A DNA stretch of 64,000 nucleotides from Stomorhina lunata (GCA_933228675.1 OW121742.1:34668218-34732217), one strand, 5' to 3'. Counted from the stretch's first letter, positions 22,733 to 35,062 are shown. The notes: generated by a model not told the origin, from the letters alone. Numbers and translations: made by a program.

Positions 22733-24026
22733 GGGCCCTATTTCACTAAGCTACAAGTTTACAATTACAAGTGTTTTTGCCTTAAAAATTGTGTTTCATT
22801 AAAATACAATTACAAGTTTGTAGCTACAAGTGATTTTTACAATTCACAAGTTTACAAGTCGAACTTCTACAAGTGGTTTTGTTTCACTAATCTAAATTTG
22901 TACTTGTAGAATTGTAGAAAAAAAGCATAGGATCGACGGAGACTCAAAAAAATTTTACAAGTTACAAGTGAATGATAAATTGAATTCAATTTTGGTTTTT
23001 AACTACTTTTTAATAAAAATTAGTTAAAATTAACACAAAATCAAATCAATATTAATTACCATTTATTAATTTTATTTGTTTTTAAATATGTTTCGATTAA
23101 TAATAGTCCATTAGTTAGTGTTCCTTGACGAATTTTAATAGCACACTACCAAAATAATTGTTTTTGCCAAATTTAATCAAATTATCTTGAGAATTGCGAA
23201 ATGTACTTTGATTACAAGGTTTACATGGGGGTCCAGCCAGCCGTCCAGCCAGATGGACGGACGTACTGACATCGTTTAATCGGCTCAGGAAGTAATTCTA
23301 AATCCGTTGTTATACTAAAAGGTGGTCTAACTAAGACCAATATTTCTATGCGTTATATATATCAGCCCAAACTTATAATACCTTTTCCACCTATAGTGAT
23401 GAAGCGTATGCAGAACAAGAGAGATCAATGATGTCCTTGACTCAAGGATATCTCAAAAAGCATATCTTCCATTTTCTTTATCATTCTCTCAAATGTGAAT
23501 AATAGTATAGACAACAAAATACGAAAACCAAAAAATGGGCTCATGGTGGATCGGAAACCAAAAAGTTTTTCTTAACTTTTTAATTAAAAGAGCATAAAAC
23601 TACAGGGCATATGCTAAAATATGAGCCTAGTCTTATAGAAATCTGATAACCGTATCAAAAGTTATAGTCATATAAAGTGGGTATGTTTCTGAAAAAATAT
23701 TGAAAAAAACGAACTTTGAACCGAGATAAAATTTGAACCAAAGCTAAATTAAAAATTTTGAAGAAGTGTAAAAATTGTCTAGGCTAGGAGAATGTACATA
23801 TGTATATATAAAATTTCATAAAAATCGTATTTTTTATTTGACTCCATATATTTATTATAATTGTAATTTTAGAAATTGTAATTGTAGAAATTGTAGTTTA
23901 CAAGTCCAAAAAGCTACAATTGTTGTGAAAATTTTAATGAAACACAATTGAACAGCACTTGTAAGAATTAGGCTTGTAATTATAACTTGTAAACTTGTAG
24001 AATTGTAGTTTAGTGAAATAGGACCC
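22733..24026. mobile_element. non-coding TIR element with ACAAGT/ACAATT subterminal repeats
   Basis: The ends GGGCCCTATTTCACTAAGCT (22733) and, inverted at 24026, GGGTCCTATTTCACTAAACT form a long imperfect inverted repeat that continues for tens of bases through repeated CTACAAG, TTACAAG and ACAATT boxes. The 1,294-bp interior has no transposase. It contains a reversed 5' fragment of a DINE-1 element. The flanking octamers TGATTTCT and TGATATAT are only partly alike, so the target duplication is unresolved and the superfamily unknown. Confidence 0.7.
23225..23410 (-). mobile_element. DINE-1-like 5' fragment, copy G
   Basis: Reverse complement of the 5' third of the element: CATGGGGGTCCAGCC, GACGGACGTACTGACATCG, ACTAAAAGGTGGTCTAAC, then CTTATAATACC. 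Only the head is present. It lies inside the GGGCCCTATTTCAC element, so it inserted there or was captured by it. Confidence 0.85.
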
Positions 24027-24045
24027 TGATATATTCCATGTGTGA

Positions 24046-24205
24046 TATAGAGTATGTTGGATACCAAGCAATAGTTCTGATTGGGTTTAACTTGGTATGC
24101 CCATACTTATATTAGTTATTCTTTATCTCGACTGTGGACACTGACCTCCTTGTGGTATCACACGGGTAACTACATTAATACCCGTTAATGTATTGTAGTT
24201 CGCTA
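24046..24205 (+). repeat. dispersed repeat R, copy 1
   Basis: About 160 bp matching 48968-49120: GGATACCAAG, TTAACTTGGTA, CTGTGGACACTGACCTCC, TGGTATCACACGGG and ATTAATACCCGTTAATG. About 75-80 percent alike by eye. It may be the end of a retroelement; no frame is seen. Confidence 0.75.
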
Positions 24206-24742
24206 ACACGTAGAAAGTTTTTTTTTTATAAAAATATTTGTATAGATAATTTTTTTTATCAAACATTTTTTTATAGAAAATATTTTTATCAACAATTTTT
24301 CTATAGAATTTTTTTTATCAAAAATTTTTCTATAGCCATTTTTTTTATTGAACATTTTTCTACTGAAAAATATTTCTATCGAAAGCTTTTCTACAGAAAA
24401 AAAATGTATATGAACATTTTTTTACAGAAAAAATATTTTCTGTAGAAAAAATATTTTCTGTCAAAAAAAGTTTTTATTAAACATTTTTTTTATAGAAAAT
24501 TTTTTTATCAAAAATTTTTCTATAATTTTTTTTTTAAATTTAAAATTTTTTGTCCTGAAAAATGTTTCTATAGAAAAATATTTTTAATGAACATTTTTCT
24601 GCAGAAAAATATTTTTATCGAAAATTTTTCTATAGAAAAATATTTTTATTGAAAATTTGTCTATAGGAAAATATTTTTTTTTTATTGAAAATTTTTTTAT
24701 AAAAAAATTTTTTTATAAAAAAATATTTTTATCAAAAATTGG

Positions 24743-24925
24743 GATTGGTTGTCCCTACAAACGTTTTTTTTTGGCTTTTATCAATAACTTTCTTTTTGAA
24801 TAATATTAACATCCTGACAATTTTGTTACTTTTTGAGAATTTTGTTTCTTTATCAAAATGTTTCTATCCAAAATTTTTTTTATCAAAGATTTTTTATCAA
24901 AAACTTATCTATAGAAAGTCTTTTT
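24743..24925 (+). repeat. direct repeat inside S7, copy 1
   Basis: Begins GATTGGTTGTCCCTACAAAC and includes AATAACTTTCTTTTTGAATA. The same sequence recurs 908 bp downstream at 25651-25810. Confidence 0.9.
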
Positions 24926-25650
24926 ATCAAAAATTTTTATATAAAAAATTTTTTTATTGAAAATTTTTCCATAAAAAATATTTTTAAAAAATATTGTTCT
25001 ATAGAAAAACATTTTTATCAAAAATTGTTCTATAGAACATTTTTTATCAAAAATTTTTCGATAGAAATTTTTTTTACAAAAATTTTTCTGTAGAAATTTT
25101 TTTTTATCAAAAATGTTTCTATAGAATTTTTTTGTATCAAAAATTGATGTATAGAAATTTTTTTATTAAAATTTTGTCTGAGGAAATTTTTTTATTGAAA
25201 AAGTTTAATTTATTTTATTGAAAAATTTTTCTATATACATTTTTTTATTAAAAATTTTTCTATAGAAATTTGTATTATCAAAATTTTTTCTAAAGAAAAT
25301 TTTTTATTGAAGAAGTTTTCTATTTCTTTTTTTAAACATTTTTTTTTAATTTCTCTATAGAAAATTTTGATATCAAAAATTTTTCTATAGAAAATTTTTT
25401 TATTAAAAGTTTGTCTATAAACATTTTGTATCAAAAAATATTTTTATCGAACATTTTTCTATAATTTTTCTGTAGAAAAATATTTTATCGAAAATGTTTG
25501 TGTTTTGTTCAGTTGATAATTTGAGCTTTTACCTCTGGCTTACAAACATAATTCGTAATGAATGTGTTTGTAAAATAGGTAATAATGCGACGTTTTCGAT
25601 CTGTCTAGAAGTGAAGAGATGGCCTAACCAACAACTGAAACGGTTCGAGG

Positions 25651-25810
25651 GATTGGTTGTCCCTACAAACGTTTTTTTGCTTTTATCAATAACTTTCTTT
25701 TTGAATAATATTAACATCCCGACAATTTTGTTACTTTTTGAGAATTTTGATTTTTTATCAAAATTTTTTTATCAAAGACTTTTTATCAAAAACTTATCTA
25801 TAGAAAGTCG
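25651..25810 (+). repeat. direct repeat inside S7, copy 2
   Basis: Second copy of the GATTGGTTGTCCCTACAAAC segment, preceded by about 150 bases of non-satellite sequence (25494-25650) absent from the first copy. Later landmarks shared by the two blocks are offset by 691 bp, so deletion has followed duplication. Confidence 0.9.
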
Positions 25811-26540
25811 TTTTATCAAAAATTTTTTTATTGAAAATTTTTCCACTAAAAAATATTTTTACCAAAATTTTTTCCATAAAAAATATTTTTAAAAAATATT
25901 GTTCTATAGAAAAATATTTTTATTAAAAATTTTTCTAAAGAAAATTTTTATATCAAAAATTTTTCTATAGAAATTTTTTTCTAAAGAAAATTTTTTATTG
26001 AAAAAGTTTTCTATTTCCTTTTTTAAACATTTTTTTTTTAATTTTTCAATAGAAAATTTTGATATCAAAAATTTTTCTAAAGAAAAATTTTTTATTAAAA
26101 GTTTGTCTATAAAAATTTTTTTTATCAAAAGTTTTTCTATAGAAAATTTTTTTATCAAAAGTTTTTCTATAGAAAATTTTTTTATCAAAAGTTTTTCTAT
26201 AGAAATTTTTTTTTAGCAAAAATTTTTCTATAGAAAATGTTTTACTAAAAACTTTTCTACAGAAAATGTTTTTATCAAAAATTTTTATTTTATTAAAAAT
26301 TTGTATATAAAAATATTTATATCGTAAATTTTTCTTATGAAAATAATTTTTATCAAAAATTTCTCTATAGAAAATTATTTTTCTGTGAAAATTTCCAAAA
26401 AAATATTTTTCTATATAAAATTTTTGATTAAAATTATTTTCTTAAAAATTTTATTTATAAAAATATTTTTTTATAGAAAAATTTTTGAATAAAATATTGT
26501 TCTGTATAAAAAATTTCTATAGAAAATTTTTGAAAAAAAA

Positions 26541-27350
26541 AAATTCTTGTATATTTTGTTTATGTATTTTCTTTAACAATGTGTCGCTTTGTTAAGAAAC
26601 TTTATACGACTTTATAAACTTTATCAAATCTCAACTGAATCCTTTTAATACTCATATTCACGAGTTTTATTAATGATCGTGATATTTACGAAAATTACAA
26701 AAAGTCTTTGGCTCCTGGTAGTATGGGCTGCCTGGTCATAATGTATACCTTTCTTTTGCTTTTCATTCAACCTAATGACCGTTTTGATGAAGACGCATCA
26801 GATTAGGTAAAATAGAGGATCCTAGAGAATTATGGGTGAGTTCACAGGACCATATGTGAACCTCGGGGCTATGAGGCGTTGTTTCCAGTACAGTGAGCGT
26901 CGGTTATATTTTACGTTCTCTTGTTTTTGTTTTCACGAGTCATTATATAACTTTAATGACTTTTTCATAGGATCAACTCCTCTTACTTTTGTCATGACAT
27001 TTTGTCTGACATTGTAGAAAATTAAGTCAAGTCCAGAGTGTATATCCTAAGTATTTCTTATATCCATGTCTGCAATTTCGTTGAAAACAAGGAAAATTCC
27101 TGTAGATTTTAGACCAAAGACACTTACATAGATGCCGACAAAACAATAGAACTTATTCTTAACTGACAACAAATAAACATGAATAATATTAACATGGGGG
27201 AAGGATTTCGTAGTTTAAGGTCTTATTTAGAAATTGTAATTAAGATTCGTTATAAAACAATTATGATATTGTGAAGAATTTTTAAGTTGTCCGCCCCATT
27301 GTACAAAGTTCACTACTTTTAATTCTTCCCGTAGTCTTCTAGAATGTTCC
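26541..27350. other. intronic stretch with the right member of an inverted duplication
   Basis: 26636-26730 is the inverted partner of 15735-15825 (TTTACGAAAATTACAAAAAG, TCTTTGGCTCCTGG). The remainder to 27350 has no recognised content. The open frame at 26832-27017 has no support beyond its length. Confidence 0.6.
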
Positions 27351-27879
27351 TGTTGGCGTTGTTATGGTTCTGTTTTTTGTCTATAAGCAGAACAACAGTT
27401 TTCTCTTAATGTGTTACTGTAAAGAGCAGAGCAACATTTTGCTTTTTATTAATCGGCTCTCTCACTCTCTGTCGCTGTTAACTTCAGATAATCCATTTGA
27501 ACAACGTATGTGTGAGTGTGTTCTTGATCATCTGGGAATGTATTGGAACATGCATGAACTTTCGTAAGCCACATTGTTAGTGTAATCAACGACAGCAGCT
27601 CTTTGTTTACGTCTCTCTTCTCTACAATATAAGGCCGATGAACGAATGTTGTGGGAACAGTTTTTAATTGAGCCGCGTATAAGAGAACAGAATGACTAAG
27701 TATATTTGTAAAGCAGTTTTATGAAGTTTGTTTACAGTTTTTGTGAAAATGTGTTTAAAGTGATTAACTCTAAAATTAATAAAAATATAACTTTGTAAAA
27801 CTACATTAAGTGTTTTAATTTTGTTTTCGGCTGTTTGCAAAAATAATTCCTTTCACGTTTTTAAAGGAAAAACCTAACA
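27351..27879 (+). promoter_or_regulatory. promoter-like or solo-LTR-like block
   Basis: Less AT-rich than its surroundings. It starts TGTTGGCGTTGTT and ends AACCTAACA, which would suit the TG...CA ends of a long terminal repeat. It contains a TATA-box-like TATAAGGCC at 27629 and an AATAAAAATATAA signal at 27777. No matching 5-bp target duplication was found, and no partner LTR or primer-binding site is visible, so a solo LTR is only one reading. An ordinary promoter for the exon at 27944 is another. Confidence 0.3.
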
Positions 27880-27943
27880 ATATTTAGTAGTAATTTAGAA
27901 AAATTTAATAATACATATTTAAATAGTATTTCATTTCTTTCAG

Positions 27944-28006
27944 ATTTCATTGAAGATAGTAAATAAGGTTACCTTCCCTCACAAATTACAATACAAACTC
28001 TCAAAG
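27944..28006 (+). other. candidate plus-strand exon (63 nt)
   Basis: A good acceptor (TTTCATTTCTTTCAG) and a strong donor (AAAG then GTAAGTAAC) bound 63 nt, a multiple of three. Only the first frame is open (ISLKIVNKVTFPHKLQYKL and so on). It lies antisense within the proposed 51-kb intron, about 60 bp after the promoter-like block. Partner exons were not identified; it may be an untranslated or non-coding RNA exon, or chance. Confidence 0.3.
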
Positions 28007-28734
28007 GTAAGTAACTATGGTTTGTTTCTCTAACTAAAGTTCATTATTTAATTCTTCAAACAATTGTTAAACAATTTTCCGTTAAACAAATACTACATAA
28101 GTAGGTACTTCTTAAACACTTATCGCGGAAATTATTGATTAACTGTCTTTTGTGTTAACAAGAATCGTTTACATACATTAGAGCAGCAACTAAGTTGCAT
28201 GCCACTTCGAAATTCACTCAATAATTCCTTGTGTCAAATATTGCTTAGAGGCATTTTGCTGCAGTTGGTTCTTCGTCGGCAGCTCCACTCGAAGTTTTTT
28301 TTTTCTTTTAAATGGAGTTTTGAGTTTTTTTCTTACAGTGCATGACACATACTTAAAGTGCAAAAGTACAAATTCCTGATTCGCATACATAATGCAACGT
28401 GTAGCAACAATTATTTCAGCTGCTTCTACTTTTCGAGAGTTTGTTTTTTTTTATTAATGTCTCTCGGTGTTATTATTGTCAGTCGTTTTTTGATAGGAAA
28501 ACGTTAAAAAATAATATATTTTTGTTAAACTTATTAAAGTGTTGACAATCTTTAGTTTTTGGGGTACTCAAGCCCTTTTCTTAATTTTTTTGATTAACAC
28601 CTTTTTGCTGGTTGATGCATAAGATTGGTTAATTGAAGTCATAAATAACTACTGTATGTAAATTAAGCGTTAATTGGGGAACATGTGACCCATATAGGAA
28701 AGAAAAGACTAAAAACATCATAATTGTATACTAT
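28007..28734. other. intronic stretch, nothing identified
   Basis: AT-rich, with a slightly GC-richer patch at 28180-28310. No repeat, gene or element end was recognised. Confidence 0.45.
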
Positions 28735-30487
28735 AATTTTTGAAAAATTTCCTATAAAAATTGAAAAAAATTTTAAAATTTCCTATATAATAAATTTAAA
28801 AAAAATTTCCTATTAAAATAAGAAATTTTTGAAAAATTTCCTATAAAAAGAAGAAATTTTTTTAAAATTTCCTATAAAAATAAGAAATTTTTGAAAATTT
28901 TCCTACAAAAATAAAACATTTTTGAAAAATTTCCTATAAAAATAAGAAATTTTTAAAAATTTTCCTATAACAATAAGAAATTTTTGAAAAAATTCCTATA
29001 AAAATAAGAAATTTTTGAAAAATTTCTTAAAAAAACAAGAAATGTTTAAAAAATTTCCTATAAAAATAAGAAATTTTTGAAAAATTTCCTATAAAAATAA
29101 GAATTTTTTTACAAAAATTTCCTATAAAAATAAGAAATTTTTGAAAAATTTCCTATAAAAATAAGAAATTTTTGAAAAATTTCCTATAAAAATAAGAAAT
29201 TTTTGAAAAATTTCCTATAAAAATAAGAAATTTTTGAAAAATTTCCTATAAAAATAAGAAATTTTTGAAAATGTTCCTATAAAAATAAGAAATTTTTGAA
29301 AATGTTCCTATAAAAATAAGAAATTTTTGAAAAATTTCCTATAAAAATAAGAAATTTTTCAAAAATTTCCTATAAAAATAAGAAATTTTTCAAAAATTTC
29401 CTATAAAAATAAGAAATTCTTGCGAAATTTTCCTATAAAAATAAAACATTTTTGAAAAATTTCCTATAAAAATAAGAAATTTTTGAAAAATTTCCTATAA
29501 AAATAAGAAATTTTTGAAAAATTTCCTATAAAAATAAGAAATTTTTGAAAAATTTCCTATAAAAATAAGAAATTTTTGAAAAATTTCCTATAAAAATAAG
29601 AAATTTGTGAAAAATTTCCTATGAAAATAAGAAATTTTCGAAAATTTTCCTATAAAAATCAGAAATTTTTGAAAAATTTCCTTTAAAAATCAGAAATTTT
29701 TGAAAAATTTCCTATAAAAATAAGAAATTTTTGAAAAATTTTCGTATAAAAATAAGAAATTTTTGAAAAATTTCCTATAAAAATAAAAAATTTTTAAAAA
29801 ATTTCCTATAAAAATAAGAAATTTTTGAAAAATTTTCTATAAAAATAAGAAATTTTTGAAAAATTTTCTATAAAAATAAGAAATTTTTGAAAAATTTTCT
29901 ATAAAAATAAGAAATTTTTGAAAAATTTCCTATAAAAATAAGAAATTTTTGAAAAATTTCCTATAAAAATAAGAAATTTTCGAAAATTTTCCTATAAAAA
30001 TCAGAAATTTTTGAAAAATTTCCTATAAAAATCAGAAATTTTTGAAAAATTTCCTATAAAAATAAGAAATTTTTGAAAAATTTTCGTATAAAAATAAGAA
30101 ATTTTTGAAAAATTTCCTATAAAAATAAGAAATTTTTGAAAAATTTCCTATAAAAATAAGAAATTTTTGAAAATTTTCCTATAAAAATAAGAAATTTTTG
30201 AAAAATTTCCTATAAAAATAAGAAATTTTTGAAAAATTTCCTATAAAAATAAGAAAATTTTGAAAAATTTCCTATAAAAATAAGAAATTTTTGAAAAATT
30301 TCCTATAAAAATAAGAAATTTTTGAAAAATTTCCTATAAAAATAAGAAATTTTTGAAAAATTTCCTATAAAAATAAGAAATTTTTGAAAATTTCCTATAA
30401 AAATAAGAAATTTTTGAAAAATATCCTATAAAAATAAGAAATTTTTGAAAAATTTTTAATAAAAATAAGAAAATTTTTGAAAAATTT
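28735..30487 (+). repeat. 31-bp minisatellite, block S8a (forward)
   Basis: More than 50 forward units, many identical over several periods (for example 29110-29280 and 30230-30400). A segment with AATCAGAAATT and TTTTCGTATAAAAATAAG variants occurs twice, near 29640-29760 and 29985-30100, about 340 bp (11 units) apart. It joins the reversed block S8b with no spacer. Confidence 0.97.
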
Positions 30488-31050
30488 CCTAAAATTTCTT
30501 ATTTTATATGAAATTTTTCACAAATATCTTTTTATTTTTATAGGAAATTTTTCAAAAATTTCGTATTTTTATAGGAAATTTTTCAAAAATTTCTTATTTT
30601 TATAGGAAATTATTCAAAAATTTCATATTTTTATAGGAAATTTTTTAAAAGTTTCTTATTTTTATAGGAAATTTTTTAAAAATTTTCTATTTTTATATGA
30701 AATTTGTTAAAAATTTGTTATTTTTATAGGATTTTTTTAAATTTCTTATTTTAATAGGAATTTTTTTAAAAATTTCTTATTTTTATAGAATTTTTTTCAA
30801 AAATTTTTTATTTTTATAGGAAATTTTTCAAAAATTTCATATTTTTATAGGAAATTTTTCAAAAATTTCTTATTTTTATAGGAAATTTTTTAAAAATTTC
30901 TTATTGTTATAGGAAATTTTTCAAAAATTTCTTATTTTTATAGGAAATTTTTCAAAAATTTCTTTTTTTTATAGGAAATTTTTCAAAAATTTCTTATTTT
31001 TATAGGAAATTTTTCAAAAATTTCTTATTTTTATAGGAAATTTTTTAAAA
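30488..31050 (-). repeat. 31-bp minisatellite, block S8b (reverse)
   Basis: Orientation flips at TTTCCTAAAATTTCTTATTT (about 30485-30504). About 18 reversed units follow, more diverged than S8a. Together they make a tail-to-tail inverted repeat with arms of about 550 bp. Confidence 0.95.
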
Positions 31051-32439
31051 GGTGAATTTTGAATGCATTTTTTTAATGTTTTTTATTCTAAGCTATTTTT
31101 GTTTAACGCTTTTTTAGTCTCTTTCGAACGTTTTCATTAGAACGTGACTATATAATTTGAAGTTGTTGCTATGTTTTAGTTGGTTGTCTGTCGGTTGTTT
31201 ATTTTCTAATTGAGTTATTAAATAATAATTAATTATAGCAAACAATTTGCCATAAAACTTACAGGCATCGTTTTTATATTTTTCATATTTTTTCTTTGGA
31301 TTTTAATTTATTTGTACAATATTTGTGTGATTTTAATTGAAAAGCTCTTTAGAATGTTGAACGTGCCCCAGTGGAAGTCAGTGATTATCGAGTTATCAAA
31401 AAGTTATTAAAATTTCAAGAATCCCGACAACGTTTTAGCAGTCGTTTGACAGTCTAACTATGTAGTTAATCTGTTAATTAAGATTGTGAGTTATTATTGA
31501 TAAATAATAAATTTATGGGATTTAAAATTTCAATTTTAAATGAATTTATTTTCAATTAAGATCTAACTATTTCAATTGAGTTAATTGAGTAATAGAGTGT
31601 AGAACTAAGGAAAATTACTTAACATTTGCTGTATATTTTATCGCTAAGGTAGAAATAATGTTATTGGAATTCTAGTGTAATACACTTAGTATTCAGTTTT
31701 TATATATTTTGTGATAAATTGTCATATTTGAACCCGGATTTAGCATAACCTAACTTAAAACTTCATTTCAATAAATAGGAAATTTAGTGCAATACTCAAA
31801 GTATAGACTTTTTTAAATATGTTTGATTTTTAATAGAACAAAATTTCTTAAATTTTTTACGAAATGTTGAAAAAACCCTCCATTGCTTTAAAACATCATT
31901 TTTATAATCATAATTTCTTACATTTTACTTAATTTTGTGTTTACGATTTTTTCCTCAATATCTTCTTCTGTAAAAGTAAGAAATTGAAATTTATTTTTAT
32001 TTTTCACATAATATTTTGTGAAATGGCGATTTCAGATACAAAACAACAAAAAAAAAAAAAATCATCTGAAAAACTTCACTTTAACCAATCACGTACGTAA
32101 ATAAATTGTAGAAATTATGGTTTTGACTAAAGCCTTTCTTTAATATTCATTTCTTTATTATTCGTTGCAGTTTTATTATCTTTTCCTGAGAGTTTTATTG
32201 TTAAATTACAGCTGGGCTTAAAATGTTAAGGATAATCTTGAATTAACAAAAAATTGCAAAAGAAAAATGCAGCAAAAAAATGCGAAATGGGAAAAAAGTG
32301 TTTTTTGAAAACAAAAAATGTCTGGAATTGTTGGTTTGATTCATCAATATTTGTGTAATTTTAGCCATGAGATTTAAGATTATTGTATTAGCAAAAGAAT
32401 GATATTTTGCTTAAGACCTTAACCCTTTAAGCAAAATTT
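31051..32439. other. intronic stretch with two satellite-marker relics
   Basis: No gene. At 31662 (ATTGGAATTCTAGTGTAATA) and about 31777 (AGGAAATTTAGTGCAATACT) are relatives of the marker that interrupts satellite S4. The rest is AT-rich without recognised features. Confidence 0.5.
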
Positions 32440-35062
32440 GAAAGTAAAAATTTCTTATAAAAATAAGAAATTTTTGAAAAATATCTTATAAAAAATGAAA
32501 AGTTTTTTAAAAATTTCCTATAAAAATAATAAATTTTTGAAAAATTTCCTATAAAACTAAGAAATTTATGAAAAATTGTATATAAAAATAGGAAATTTTG
32601 GATAAATTTTCTATAAAAATAAGAATCTTTTGAGAAATTTTCTATTCAAATAAGAAATTTTTGAAAATTTTCCTATAAAATAAGAAATCTTTGAAAAATT
32701 TGCTATAAAAATAAGAAATTTTTGAAAAATTTGAAATAAAAATAAGAAATTTTTGAACAATTTCCTATAAAAATAGAAAATTTTTGAAAAATTTCCTATA
32801 AAAATAAGAATTTTTTGAAAAATTTCCTATAAAAATAAGAAATTTTTGAAAAATTTCCTATAAAAATACTAAAATTTTGAAAAATTTCCTATAAAAATAT
32901 TAAATTTTTGAAAAATTTCCTATAAAAATAAGAAATTTTTGAAAAGTTTCCCATAATAATAAGAAATTTTTGAAGTTTCCCAGAAAAAATAAGAAATTTT
33001 TGGAAAATTTCCCAGAAAAAATAAGAAATTTTTGAAAAATTTCCTATAAAAATAAGAAGTTTTTGAAAAATTTCCTACAAAAATATGAAATTTTTTATAA
33101 TATCCTAGAAAAACGAAGAAATTTTTTAAAGATTTCTTCCAAAAATAAGAAATTTTTAAAAAATTTCCTATAAAAATCTGAAATTTTTTATAATTTTCCT
33201 ATAAAAATAAGAAGTTTTTGAAAAATTTCCTACAAAAATATGAAATTTTTTATAATATCCTAGAAAAACTAAGAAATTTTTTAAAGATTTCTTCCAAAAA
33301 TAAGAAATTTTTAAAAAATTTCCTATAAAAATTAAAAATTTTTGAAAATTTTCCTATAAAAATAAGAAATTTTTGAAAAATTTCCTATAAAAATAAGAAA
33401 TTTTTGAAAAATTTCCTATAAAAATAAGAAATTTTTAAAAAATTTTCTATAAAAATAAGAAATTTTTGAAAAATTTCCTATAAAAATAAGAAAATTTTGA
33501 GAAATTTCCTCTCAAAATAAGAAAATTTTGAGAAATTTCCTCTCAAAATAAGAAACTTTTGAAAAATTTCCTATAAAAATAGGAAATTTTTGAAAAATTT
33601 CCTTTAAAAATAGGAAATTTTTGAAAAATTTCCTATTAAAATAGGAAATTTTTGAAAAATTTCCTATAAAAATAGGAAATTTTTGAAAAATTTCCTATAA
33701 AAATTAGAAATTTTTGAAAAATTTCCCAGAAAAAATAAGAAATTTTTGAAAAATTTCCCAGAAAATATAAGAAATTTTTAAAAAATTTCCCAGAAAAAAT
33801 AAGAAATTTTTGAAAAATTTCCTATAAAAATAAGAAAATTTTGAAAAATTTCCTATAAAAATAAGAAATTTTTGAAAAATTTCCTATAAAAATCTGAAAT
33901 TTTTGAAAATTTTCCTATAAAAATAAGAAGTTTTTGAAAAATTTCCTACAAAAATATGAAATTTTTTATAATATCCTAGAAAAACTAAGAAATTTTTTAA
34001 AGATTTCTTCCAAAAATAAGAAATTTTTAAAAAATTTCCTATAAAAATAAGAAAATTTTCCTATAAAAATAAGAAATTTTTTAAAATTTTCCTATAAAAA
34101 TAAGAAATTTTTGAAAAATTTCCTATAAAAATAAGAAATTTTTGAAAAATTTCCTATAAAAATAAGAAATTTTTGAAAAATTTCCTATAAAAATAAGAAA
34201 TTTTTGAAAAATTTCCTATAAAAATAAGAAATTTTTGAAAAATTTCCTATAAAAATAAGAAATTTTTGAAAAATTTCCTATAAAAATAAGAAATTTTTGA
34301 AAAATTTCCTATAAAAATAAGAAATTTTTGAAAAATTTCCTATAAAAATAAGAAATTTTTGAAAAATTTCCTAATAAAATAAAAAAATTTTGAAAAAATT
34401 CCTATAAAAATAAGAAATTTTTGAAAAATTTCCTATAAAAATAAGAAATTTTTGAAAAATTTCCTATAAAAATCTGAAATTTTTGAAAATTTTCCTGTAA
34501 AAATAAGAAGTTTTTGAAAAATTTCCTACAAAAATATGAAATTTTTTATAATATCCTTGAAAAACTAAGAAATTTTTTAAAGATTTCTTCCAAAAATAAG
34601 AAATTTTTAAAAAATATCCTGTAAAAATAAGAAAATTTTGAAAATTTTCCTATAAAAATAAGAAATTTTTGAAAATTTTCCTATAAAAATAAGAAATTTT
34701 TGAAAAATTTCCTATAAAAATAAGAAATTTTTGAAAAATTTCCTATAAAAATAAGAAATTTTTGAAAAATTTCGTATAAAAATAAGAAATTTTTGAAAAA
34801 TTTCCTATAAAAATAAGAAATTTTTGAAAGATTTCCTATAAAAATAAGAAATTTTTGAAAATTTTCCTATAAAAATAAGAAATTTTTAAAAAATTTCCTA
34901 AAAAAAATAAAAAAATTTTGAAAAAATTCCTATAAAAATAAGAAATTTTTGAAAAATTTCCTATAAAAATAAGAAATTTTTGAAAAGTTTCCTATAAAAA
35001 TAGGAAATTTTTAAAAAATTTCCTATAAAAATAAGAAATTTCTTAAAAATTTGTATAGAAAA
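32440..35062 (+). repeat. 31-bp minisatellite, block S9 (forward) with higher-order units
   Basis: About 84 forward units. A diverged group containing TATAATATCCTAGAAAAAC and AAAGATTTCTTCCAAAAAT recurs at 33096, 33251, 33967 and 34547. The first two are exactly 155 bp (five units) apart. Homogeneous runs (34090-34370) separate these groups. Confidence 0.97.

Larger units (their letters stand above)
24215..26540 (-). repeat. 29-30-bp minisatellite S7 (same family as S4, inverted)
   Basis: Diverged units such as CTATAGAAAATTTTTTTATC and AAAAATTTTTC, the reverse complement of the S4 unit. Two long interruptions, 24743-24925 and 25651-25810, are copies of one another, so the array has been duplicated as a block. 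The Ile/Phe/Asn/Lys frames here (for example 24833-25093 and 25904-26188) are satellite translations. Confidence 0.92.
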
